Below, piece after piece: positions 1 through 6,494 of a stretch of 36,619 bases of DNA (its first letter is position 1; every line of letters starts with the position of its first letter). Source of the DNA: Chloroflexota bacterium (GTDB lineage Bacteria; Chloroflexota; Anaerolineae; Anaerolineales; Anaerolineaceae); contig JAJUJY010000026.1 in NCBI GenBank assembly GCA_029265085.1, positions 1 to 36,619 of the forward strand. The letters are read 5' to 3'. Position numbers and translations under genes: made by a program. Below the pieces are notes generated by a model. That model was not told the DNA's origin and made no database searches. It worked only from the letters and a program-made list of their open reading frames with translations.

Positions 1-767
1 GCCTTTTGAGATTTTTGCAGGCTGACTTGATAAACCCATAACAAAGCAATGACAGGGATTAAAGTTAAGGCAAAGGCATATACCAATAAGGGAAGGTTGG
101 GCAAAACTGGCATTAACCATTCAAAGGCGGTTAAGATCCAAAGATAAATAAATGAGGAGATTGGGCCGCCCAAAACCGTAAGGTAACTGGCCAATAAATT
201 TTGTGAAAGTTCTGGCAAAAGCCTGAATCCGACAAACTCAAAACCACCGCGAACATCTTGAATGGACGAATAACTGGCAAAAGGTAAATTTAAAAAGCTA
301 AAAAACAGCCATACAATTGCAATACGTAAAATTTGATTTTTAGGATAATGCGACTGCAACAAAACCCAACGTGATAATTCCATGCCAATCAGTTGAATTG
401 TAAAATACCACGTGTTGAGAAAACGCACGCCCCAGGTTTTTCCTAAAGGGTTAAGCCCAAAGCCGTACAATAATCCTAAAATAATCACAATTGCTATCTG
501 CCCAAGACCGAAAGTTGCGCCCCAGGACGCCCCAGCACGCTGTTCTGAACCAAATAGTGAAAAATTAAGAGACCTGATATAGACCAATATAAATGCAGTT
601 AAACTAAGCCAAAGGATTGGCTGCACAAGATAAAGAGATAGCGATGGAGCATTAATCAGAGGAGTAATAAAGTTTGAAAAGATATAGATCAGCAATGTGC
701 ATAACAATGTAACAATGCTGGTGATTGAATTAACGGATAGGAGAAATCTTTTAAAATATCGGATCAT
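1..767 (-). CDS. Multi-span membrane protein, unknown function (3' end outside window)
   Basis: An open frame runs from an ATG at 767 off the left edge with no stop, giving 255 visible codons. A TGA lies in frame 30 bases upstream, so this ATG is the first available. The product begins MIRYFKRFLLSVN and is almost entirely hydrophobic, with about six to seven membrane spans. Visible stretches include LYGFGLNPLGKTWGVRF and IQLIGMELSRWVLLQ. The E-x-x-R in a hydrophobic setting faintly recalls intramembrane-protease families, but I do not recognise the family and do not assign one. It follows three SipW-type secreted proteins by 53 bp, so a role in their processing, anchoring or export is a guess from position only. 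No Ser/Lys signal peptidase motif is visible in the part present. Confidence 0.75.
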   Translation of the reverse strand, partial: MIRYFKRFLLSVNSITSIVTLLCTLLIYIFSNFITPLINAPSLSLYLVQPILWLSLTAFILVYIRSLNFSLFGSEQRAGASWGATFGLGQIAIVIILGLLYGFGLNPLGKTWGVRFLNTWYFTIQLIGMELSRWVLLQSHYPKNQILRIAIVWLFFSFLNLPFASYSSIQDVRGGFEFVGFRLLPELSQNLLASYLTVLGGPISSFIYLWILTAFEWLMPVLPNLPLLVYAFALTLIPVIALLWVYQVSLQKSQK

Positions 768-782
768 TATTTTGATGAATGT

Positions 783-816
783 GGGGGGTGATGATCAACC
801 TGTTATCACCACCCCC
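783..816 (-). repeat. Intercistronic GC-rich hairpin
   Basis: The arms GGGGGGTGAT (783-792) and ATCACCACCCCC (805-816) pair over about ten bases, with one bulged A at 811 and a 12-base loop. The hairpin lies between the stop of the third SipW-type gene and the start of the membrane protein. No T-run follows on the minus strand, so it looks more like an mRNA-stability or processing element than a full terminator. Confidence 0.5.
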
Positions 817-820
817 TGAG

Positions 821-1549
821 TTACTGAGCCGTATTAAAGCAGGCGTCTTCAGTGGCTTCTTCATTCCATTGAGCCATGCAGACCGCAAGCCCTAATTTGA
901 ACAGTTCGGCTTCACTTACCGATGATTTGATCAAGAGGTCAAAATCACTGACAAAGGATTCGCCTGGGTTGAGCTGGCTTCCGGTGCCACTGGCCCAAAC
1001 AATGGTAAGTTGATCGCAATCCATTGTCTTTTCTTCAATTCCAGATGAATAACAATTGGTCAGGTTTTCTGATTTTGGCCACAACATTGCTCCGCGGATG
1101 TAAACCGGAATGGTGCCCTGGAGTTGATAATCAAGGTTGCAGTTGATTTGATCGCCTGGCTGCAACCCTTGCATAACCAAAGTAAGGACACTTGGGTTTA
1201 CCGGGTCAATGTTGATCTCCCATTGACTGGTCCCTTCTCCCGATGTGGAGATTCCCTGGCAAGTTGAGGTGTCTGCCCACTGCATCTTGATTGCGCCGGT
1301 ATATATTTCACCCCCAATACCTAATTCATTTACCCATATCCCGTAGGTGATTCCTGTTCCAATGAGGATGCATAAAATCAGACTGGAAAACAAGAAAACC
1401 GAGAGGATAATATCTTTCCAGATCAAAGGGTGCATGGCGTTGTCAAGATGATCCTCATGTGACCAGTTGTTTGGATCGAAGGCTGGTGTCACATGATATT
1501 TCGAATCGGAAGAAGGCAGGGATAGATTCATTGAGAGACGGATAAACAT
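821..1549 (-). CDS. SipW-type surface protein with extended cytoplasmic N-terminus (paralogue 3)
   Basis: This 242-residue protein has about 45 hydrophilic residues, then one hydrophobic segment (about 47-68) running into ITYGIWVNELGIGGEIYTGAI. That is the SipW-dependent signal layout seen in TasA/camelysin-like proteins: hydrophobic stretch, a small [G/A]-Y-x-W/F block, then a TG-x-I strand. The ectodomain has GTIPVYIRGA and a C-terminal CMAQWNEEATEDACF, both shared with the two upstream paralogues. Its several Cys residues suggest disulfides outside the cell. The start at 1549 overlaps the end of the upstream gene by 22 bp; an ATG at 1531 is an alternative, and neither has a clear ribosome-binding site. 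Unlike its paralogues the hydrophobic segment is internal, so it may stay membrane-anchored. Function is likely structural or matrix-related, by inference. Confidence 0.85.
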   Translation of the reverse strand: MFIRLSMNLSLPSSDSKYHVTPAFDPNNWSHEDHLDNAMHPLIWKDIILSVFLFSSLILCILIGTGITYGIWVNELGIGGEIYTGAIKMQWADTSTCQGISTSGEGTSQWEINIDPVNPSVLTLVMQGLQPGDQINCNLDYQLQGTIPVYIRGAMLWPKSENLTNCYSSGIEEKTMDCDQLTIVWASGTGSQLNPGESFVSDFDLLIKSSVSEAELFKLGLAVCMAQWNEEATEDACFNTAQ

Positions 1550-2139
1550 TGATCTAAAGTCGCATCTTCATTCCACTGCCCCATGCAAATGAGCACATCA
1601 AATTCATAGGTGTGCAGCTGTTCTGCAGGTTGTTCGACATGGAATTGAATACTGCCAGATTGTTCGCAGGTTTCATGTGGGCAGGGTTCCATCTGTGTTC
1701 CTACACCGTCCCAATATTTCACCCATAATTGCCCATTATCTGCACCATAGGCAGTGGATGGAGTGAAATTCTTGGGAACCACTTTATACCCGCGAATGAT
1801 GGTTGGAATCGTCCCAGTATTGGCATAGTGGATTTCGCAATTATTCCAATAGCTTGGATATCCATTTTGTACAACAAGGTGCAGGATGGATGAATTCTCT
1901 GGGTCAATCCAGCATACAGTAGATCCGACATCTTTATCCTTTGGCGGGTTAGGAAATGGGTTAGGATCTAATCCCTGGTCCTGGCAGATGCAGCTGGTCC
2001 ATTCTGTATCAATTACGCCGGTATGAACCGTTCCCTCCAGGGTTAAGATCTTTGCCCATAAGCCGTAGCCAACTCCCATTGCGGCAAGTGCTAATAACAA
2101 AAGCGCACTTAAGAGGATCGGAAATTTGGTTCCAGGCAT
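1528..2139 (-). CDS. SipW-type surface protein (paralogue 2)
   Basis: A 203-residue secreted protein. Residues 1-35 form a signal region (MPGTKF, a leucine/alanine-rich core, then GVGYGLWAK) followed by LEGTVHTGVIDTEW, the pattern of SipW-dependent signal peptides. The body carries NTGTIPTIIRGY and ends in ICMGQWNEDATLDQC, so it is a clear paralogue of its neighbours. A proline-rich insert (DPNPFPNPPKDKD) lies near residue 60, and Cys pairs suggest disulfides. The start is secure: AAAGGAGG sits just upstream of the ATG. It is the second gene of a three-gene set, 75 bp after the first and overlapping the third. Related families (TasA, camelysin) form matrix fibres or act as surface proteases; I see no protease motif here. 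Confidence 0.88.
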   Translation of the reverse strand: MPGTKFPILLSALLLLALAAMGVGYGLWAKILTLEGTVHTGVIDTEWTSCICQDQGLDPNPFPNPPKDKDVGSTVCWIDPENSSILHLVVQNGYPSYWNNCEIHYANTGTIPTIIRGYKVVPKNFTPSTAYGADNGQLWVKYWDGVGTQMEPCPHETCEQSGSIQFHVEQPAEQLHTYEFDVLICMGQWNEDATLDQCLSVSQ

Positions 2140-2155
2140 TGAACCTCCTTTCTTG

Positions 2156-2181
2156 GGGGCATGAAACCATTTTCATGCCCC
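2156..2181 (-). repeat. Perfect 11-bp hairpin with tetraloop between SipW-type genes
   Basis: GGGGCATGAAA (2156-2166) and TTTCATGCCCC (2171-2181) are exact inverted repeats with the loop CCAT. It ends about 10 bases before the strong ribosome-binding site of the second SipW-type gene and has no T-run on the minus strand. A role in uneven expression of the first and second genes, by mRNA end protection or processing, is inferred. Confidence 0.65.
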
Positions 2182-2214
2182 GCTATCGACTCAAAGTTTA
2201 CAAGATGGGGTTGT

Positions 2215-2856
2215 TTACGGTCTCCATGGTGGAGCAACAATTTCGTTCCATTGGCGTGCAAAGACCTTCACCTGGAATTGATATTTCGCATTCATCAAGG
2301 CTGGCTGCCGAACATTGATGTGTAAGTTGCAGTAAGCAACTTCTAAGGGTTCCAGCTGAGTTGAATCGGTGTAGCAGGGTGGAGGCCAGGCATTGACATG
2401 CAGTTCTGCTGTGTTGATAGCGCCGCCCCAATAATTCCCATCATAGAAGTAGTCGGGGTGATAAATATGGATCGGAATCGTTCCGGTGTTTTCTACGTTG
2501 TATTTAACAAAGCAGTTGAAGCCCGGATATGCGTTGGTTACCGTAACTTCCATGGTGTACGGATCAAGGATTGCAGCTGTGCACTCTGCGATGTCCTTAC
2601 CCTCTGCTTCCAATTCGTCATTCAGTTCTCCATCTTGGTCGCAATCTTGTCCAATGCTATAGCCGCCTGAAGGACATAAATCGTTGAAATCTTCGTTTTG
2701 GTCGATTTCTTCGATCGACCAGGCGACATCTACGGCACCAGTGTTGACTACCCCATTGAGCACCAGGGTTTTTGACCATAACCCATAGCCCACTCCCAGG
2801 CTGGAAAGAGCCAGCACCAGGATCAGAACAAATGGCAGGAATTTCGATTTGGACAT
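2215..2856 (-). CDS. SipW-type surface protein (paralogue 1, first of operon)
   Basis: This 213-residue protein starts MSKSKFLPFVLILVL and runs into GVGYGLWSKTLVLNGVVNTG, a SipW-dependent-type signal with the usual following strand. An acidic, Cys-containing segment (about 50-90, with DCDQDGELNDELEAEG) may bind a metal such as calcium, although no complete EF-hand-like loop is certain. NTGTIPIHIY and the terminal ARQWNE match the paralogues, but this copy lacks the Cys before QWNE and the tail after it. GGGAGG eight bases before the ATG supports the start. It is promoter-proximal and followed by a perfect hairpin, so it is probably the most abundant of the three. It is expected to be exported and to be a structural surface or matrix protein; this is inferred from family resemblance only. 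Confidence 0.87.
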   Translation of the reverse strand: MSKSKFLPFVLILVLALSSLGVGYGLWSKTLVLNGVVNTGAVDVAWSIEEIDQNEDFNDLCPSGGYSIGQDCDQDGELNDELEAEGKDIAECTAAILDPYTMEVTVTNAYPGFNCFVKYNVENTGTIPIHIYHPDYFYDGNYWGGAINTAELHVNAWPPPCYTDSTQLEPLEVAYCNLHINVRQPALMNAKYQFQVKVFARQWNEIVAPPWRP

Positions 2857-2953
2857 TTTTCGTTACCTCCCAAACGAAAACCAATTGCCCCGCCAGTCCA
2901 AAATCCGTATAATGAGCTTATGCACCGCGGAAGTCTTTGGGCGTCGCGGGGTT

Positions 2954-2989
2954 AAAAGATCCCCATCCGGGCACCAACGGATGGGGATC
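2954..2989 (-). terminator. Rho-independent terminator of the PAS/BTAD regulator gene
   Basis: The perfect 12-bp arms GATCCCCATCCG (2958-2969) and CGGATGGGGATC (2978-2989) flank an 8-base loop. On the minus strand the stem is followed at once by TTTTAA, about 75 bp after the regulator stop. It separates that gene from the SipW-type operon. On the plus strand the stem is followed by ATTTTTATAT after five bases, but no plus-strand gene needs it. In the remaining 2857-2953 stretch I found no convincing promoter for the SipW-type operon, although one is expected there. Confidence 0.8.
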
Positions 2990-3063
2990 AACGCATTTTT
3001 ATATATACCACGCGGCTGCTTAACAACTGCTTAACCAGCGTTTGTTTTTGGTATGGTAGCTGG

Positions 3064-4209
3064 TTATTCAAGCTGCTCATAGAAACTTCTAAAATCTTTT
3101 GCAAATGGATGCGTTCCGAGTAATTCTTTTAAAGCGCGCGTGTGTACTTGATATAAATAATAGGCTTCTGCGTAATCACCTTGTAATTTGCAAAGTTTTA
3201 CGAGATTGATCAAGTTTTTTTCATTGCACGGATCTAAATAAAATAGACGATGATAACATGCACCTGCTTGATCTAATCGTCCAATGTCCAGGTACATTTC
3301 CCCCAGTTGGGCTAATCCTTCTAAATAGAGTAATTGCAGGCGTTGTTGTTCAGTTTCTGCCCAGCGGTTATCGTAGATGATGTCTTTGAGAAAACGATCT
3401 TTATATAGTTCAAGCGCATCTTGAATTAATTCGCGAGATATTTCAGAACTTGTTTGTTTACGAGCGGTGGTGATTTTTTGCTCAAATTCCAATGCATCAA
3501 CCCATATATTTTGATTGGCAGCGAATTGATATTGTTGTGCTGCAAAAATTAAGATATTTGCGCCTTGATCGTCTTTGAAGTTGGCTTGAAGGCATTGGCG
3601 TAAATGATATATATTGGTGTTTAAATTTTTTAATCCGGCTGAGTAATTCAAGTCTGGCCAAAATATATCAATCAGTTGATCACGATGAATGAATTGATCG
3701 TGCTTAAGTGAAAAGTAGGCAAACAATCCACGCACTCGACTGCGAGTCCAATTTGCGTGCTGTAAAAGATTTCCATCCGGCGTATAAACTTGCATCGATC
3801 CCAATAACTTTACCCGCCAGAAACCTGTATCGATGATCGGATAATTAATTTTTCGGCATAAATGAACGGTTGTGAGGGTTGAATGGTGATCTGTCTGAAT
3901 GGGGATGACCAGTGTGCTAACATTTAATAAGATGCGTGAACCGTCTTTATGCAAAAAGGTAATATCAAAGGGTTCGACCGGTTTCCCACGGTGAACTGCA
4001 TTTTGGACGGGGCAAAAATTTTCATTTGTGGTTCGACTTGGATTGGCACTACAAGCAAGAACCTGCTGGCATGGGTTACCAATAACATCTTCTTCTGTAT
4101 ATCCAAGAATGTCGGTAGCTTGTTGATTCCAAAAAACTATTTTTTGTTCTGCGTTAATTGCCCAGGCGCCTTCGCCAATATTGGAGAAAAAATCCACTAA
4201 TTTCTTCAT
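3064..4209 (-). CDS. PAS-domain transcriptional regulator of the BTAD (SARP/AfsR-like) class
   Basis: 381 residues with three parts. Residues 1-125 are a PAS domain (GEGAWAINAEQKIVFWNQQATDILGY, then HKDGSRILLNVS), a likely ligand or redox sensor with several Cys (CQQVLAC, CPVQ). Residues about 130-235 are an OmpR-like winged helix (VKLLGSMQVY... RSRVRGLFAYFSL... DIFWPDLN... NLNTNIYHLRQCL). Residues about 240-381 are a helical TPR-like bacterial transcriptional activator domain (DALELYKDRFL, CYHRLFYLDPCNEKNL). This architecture is known in SARP-type activators; a PAS input in place of STAND/ATPase domains is less usual. It has its own promoter and terminator and lies between the glycan locus and the SipW-type operon, so it may control either. 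The effector is unknown. Confidence 0.9.
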   Translation of the reverse strand: MKKLVDFFSNIGEGAWAINAEQKIVFWNQQATDILGYTEEDVIGNPCQQVLACSANPSRTTNENFCPVQNAVHRGKPVEPFDITFLHKDGSRILLNVSTLVIPIQTDHHSTLTTVHLCRKINYPIIDTGFWRVKLLGSMQVYTPDGNLLQHANWTRSRVRGLFAYFSLKHDQFIHRDQLIDIFWPDLNYSAGLKNLNTNIYHLRQCLQANFKDDQGANILIFAAQQYQFAANQNIWVDALEFEQKITTARKQTSSEISRELIQDALELYKDRFLKDIIYDNRWAETEQQRLQLLYLEGLAQLGEMYLDIGRLDQAGACYHRLFYLDPCNEKNLINLVKLCKLQGDYAEAYYLYQVHTRALKELLGTHPFAKDFRSFYEQLE

Positions 4210-4258
4210 GAACGATTTTTTCTACCTTTTACTTACACTGGTTATTGGCTGTAATTTG

Positions 4259-4287
4259 AGTTTACAAAGGTATATCGCGAAAGTCAA
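4259..4287 (-). promoter_or_regulatory. Sigma70-like promoter of the PAS/BTAD regulator
   Basis: On the minus strand TTGACT (4282-4287) and TAAACT (4259-4264) are 17 bases apart. The predicted start of transcription lies near 4252, leaving about 40 bases before the ATG at 4209. The rest of this 155-bp gap (4210-4364) is AT-rich and holds the inverted repeat at 4341-4369. Confidence 0.6.
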
Positions 4288-4340
4288 TTATATGGGTGAA
4301 ATTCAAAACAAAATCCAAAAAAGCGGCTGATATCAAATAT

Positions 4341-4369
4341 CTTAAATAATTTTGGATCAATTATTTAGG
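4341..4369 (-). terminator. AT-rich inverted repeat at the 3' end of the GmhB-like gene
   Basis: TAAATAATT (4343-4351) and AATTATTTA (4359-4367) are exact inverted repeats around a 7-base loop, extended by a wobble and a C-G pair. The repeat overlaps the stop codon of the phosphatase gene. The stem is weak and only short T-stretches follow, with CTTTTTT about 20 bases later, so termination is possible but not certain. It could also be an operator near the regulator promoter. Confidence 0.35.
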
Positions 4370-4979
4370 AAATTTTTGATAGATTTTCCGTTCGTAATAT
4401 AAAATTTATGGCTTGATCGATCGATTTATAAACGAGAAGATTTTTTTGCAGGTGATGGTTTGTGTGTAAATTAAGCTGTCGATTGCCGCGGCCAGTTTTC
4501 ACCAATATCCGGTTTGGGATTCCCGCCTGTTCAGCCGCCTGGAGGTCGCTAAATGCATCGCCAATCAGTATGGAGAGGGAAAGGTTAAGCTGAAGGTCTT
4601 TCGCCGCCTGGCGAATTAAACCAGGCTGCGGTTTACGACAGGTGCAATTTTCTTGTGGCGCATGCGGGCATACATAAATTCCATCCACACGACCTCCCCC
4701 CAGGCAGATTTGTTCCATTAATCTTGCATTGATCTCATCTACTGTGCTGCGCGCCACCAACCCTCTGCCAACTGCCGATTGGTTCGTAATGATGACGATT
4801 GCATATGGGCTGGCAGCCAGTTTTGCTAATGCTGGTATTGCGTTGGGATATATTTTTACCTGTTCCCAGGTGCGCACATAATTGGCCCGGTTATGAATAA
4901 TCACGCCGTCTCGATCCAGAAATACGGCTGGAAGGTTGTGGTTTGCAGAATTGGCCAATGAATCAATATTTTGGTCCAT
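4365..4979 (-). CDS. gmhB: D-glycero-D-manno-heptose-1,7-bisphosphate 7-phosphatase-like HAD phosphatase
   Basis: The 204-residue length is typical of GmhB. HAD motif I is FLDRDGV (D22, D24), motif II TNQSAVGRG (about 65-73) and motif IV IGDAFSD (139-145). The Cys/His zinc loop CPHAPQENCTCRKPQPG (C104, H106, C112, C114) is diagnostic of the HAD-IIIA GmhB/HisB-N group. The reaction would be removal of the 7-phosphate of heptose bisphosphate in the cytoplasm on the way to ADP- or GDP-heptose. AAAGGGG before the ATG supports the start. It is the last gene of the long glycan operon, 24 bp after the lipoprotein. No GmhA, HldE/HddA or HddC is in the window, so the heptose route would need partners elsewhere. 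A histidinol-phosphate phosphatase role is less likely because no his genes are nearby. Confidence 0.88.
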   Translation of the reverse strand: MDQNIDSLANSANHNLPAVFLDRDGVIIHNRANYVRTWEQVKIYPNAIPALAKLAASPYAIVIITNQSAVGRGLVARSTVDEINARLMEQICLGGGRVDGIYVCPHAPQENCTCRKPQPGLIRQAAKDLQLNLSLSILIGDAFSDLQAAEQAGIPNRILVKTGRGNRQLNLHTNHHLQKNLLVYKSIDQAINFILRTENLSKIS

Positions 4980-5003
4980 GTTGTCCCCTTTGGTTATGAA
5001 CAG

Positions 5004-6473
5004 TTATGGAGATGGGCTGCCCCATATGATTTCCAGCGTTGGGCGAGCTGCTGCGTTCCAATCTCCGGTTTCGGAGGTGACAAAATATTTTCCGCTGTGA
5101 TATGCACCGTCAGCAGAATAGAGCGCTAATCGAAGCGGTGTACCTTGTTGGTATGCCTGTGCAGCTGCATAAGTCAGATCCCAGGTGCGTGGAATCCCCG
5201 GCCACCCAGGGAAGGCATCCAAAGGATCAACCCAATTTTGGCTGACATTTTCCATGGCGAGCGGGGCGCTATTCCAGGATAAACTCTCTTCAGACCAGTC
5301 CTCCTGGATTGTAAAAACCTGAATTAATGAACGATTTGGCGGGATTGGCACATCCGGGCTGGCCTGAGAATTACCAAAGTGGTGCAAAGTTAAGGTTGCT
5401 GAAAGAATTACTTTGCCTGGCGGTACGGCTGACAGGGGGAAAGTGACATAATATTTGGAAAAACAGACGTAATCGGCAATGTCGCGTTGGTTTTGAATAT
5501 TTAAAAATTCTAAGGCCTCGCCGCTGTTATAAACCCGGTTTCCCCATTCTGTCCAATATTCCATGCTGCCGCCGCAGGTAGTATATCCACCCACACTGCC
5601 GTCTGGTACAACCGCACCATTGAGCCCTTCTCGAATGGTGGTTGTACCTTCTTGTGTTCCGGATGGTGTATATGTGGGAAGCCCAAAAGAGATGATGCCC
5701 CAGGTGCTGGCTGGCTGTGCTTGAAATTCGGGCGGCCAAGAAATCACTGGATTCAAGCTAGTTTCATTGTCGCGGTCATTCATACTTACCCCTAAACGCC
5801 ACTCTGTGCCTTCGCTGGGCGGTGCAGAAACTCCCAGGCTGGAAAACGGTATTTCAATAGCTAAATTCCAGCCCTTGTCATCGGTGTAATTGTTGAACCC
5901 ATCTCCCCGCCAGCCGCTGGTCGAGGTAAAGGATAATGCCGTAGATTGCCAACTGGATCCGTTCCAGGCGGCAGCAGTTTGAAATCCAGCCCTCGGTTCC
6001 CATTCCGGGGAGGCTTGAACCATGAATCGATACGATTGATTGCCGGTATCGAGATAAACCGTCACCCCATCCCAATCGGTCAATGTGTTTGTGGTGGGTG
6101 TGGTGTCATACCAGAGTAGCCGGTCAATCGCAGCCGTATAGATATACAACTTTGAATCGTTATATCCAAGCCGCACATCCATATAATTTTCGGTGGGGGT
6201 CACCTTACCAAACCAAAAAACGGCTTGTCGTGAAAAAGCACTGGTGAAGATATTATCCACCTGCAAATAGGGTATGTGAATGCGCGGCGTATTATCAGCC
6301 TCAACGGCGGGCTGGCCGTTGAAAATGAGGGGCAGATAAACGATGGTCTCTTGCCCTTGTTGTTGTACGCCAGTGAGCGGAATGATCAAGTTGGACGCAC
6401 TGCAAGCCTGTGTTCCGGTGATGATAACAATCAGCGCGAGGATCCAGACAGGCTTTGTTCCGATTTTTTTCAT
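5004..6473 (-). CDS. Secreted lipoprotein with CBM9-like and DNRLRE-like domains
   Basis: 489 residues. The N-terminus is a lipoprotein signal (MKKIGTKPVWILALIVIITGTQAC, lipobox GTQAC, C24). A short linker contains VYLPLIFNG, a stretch I associate with exported Chloroflexota proteins. Residues about 70-270 resemble a CBM9/DOMON-type sandwich (DVRLGYNDSKLYIYTAA, WDGVTVYLDTG, GWNLAIEIPFSSLGV, ASTWGIISFG). Residues about 280-485 resemble the DNRLRE/CBM96-like module (TTIREGLNGAVVPDG, KYYVTFPLSAVPPGKVILSATLTL, EDWSEESLSWNSAP, RPTLEIIWG). Both modules are known from carbohydrate-binding extracellular proteins. I see no catalytic module, so it may hold or organise the exported glycan at the cell surface. 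It lies between the chain-length regulator (21 bp) and GmhB (24 bp). Confidence 0.85.
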   Translation of the reverse strand: MKKIGTKPVWILALIVIITGTQACSASNLIIPLTGVQQQGQETIVYLPLIFNGQPAVEADNTPRIHIPYLQVDNIFTSAFSRQAVFWFGKVTPTENYMDVRLGYNDSKLYIYTAAIDRLLWYDTTPTTNTLTDWDGVTVYLDTGNQSYRFMVQASPEWEPRAGFQTAAAWNGSSWQSTALSFTSTSGWRGDGFNNYTDDKGWNLAIEIPFSSLGVSAPPSEGTEWRLGVSMNDRDNETSLNPVISWPPEFQAQPASTWGIISFGLPTYTPSGTQEGTTTIREGLNGAVVPDGSVGGYTTCGGSMEYWTEWGNRVYNSGEALEFLNIQNQRDIADYVCFSKYYVTFPLSAVPPGKVILSATLTLHHFGNSQASPDVPIPPNRSLIQVFTIQEDWSEESLSWNSAPLAMENVSQNWVDPLDAFPGWPGIPRTWDLTYAAAQAYQQGTPLRLALYSADGAYHSGKYFVTSETGDWNAAARPTLEIIWGSPSP

Positions 6474-6494
6474 TTTGTCGATCTCGTGTTTTGC

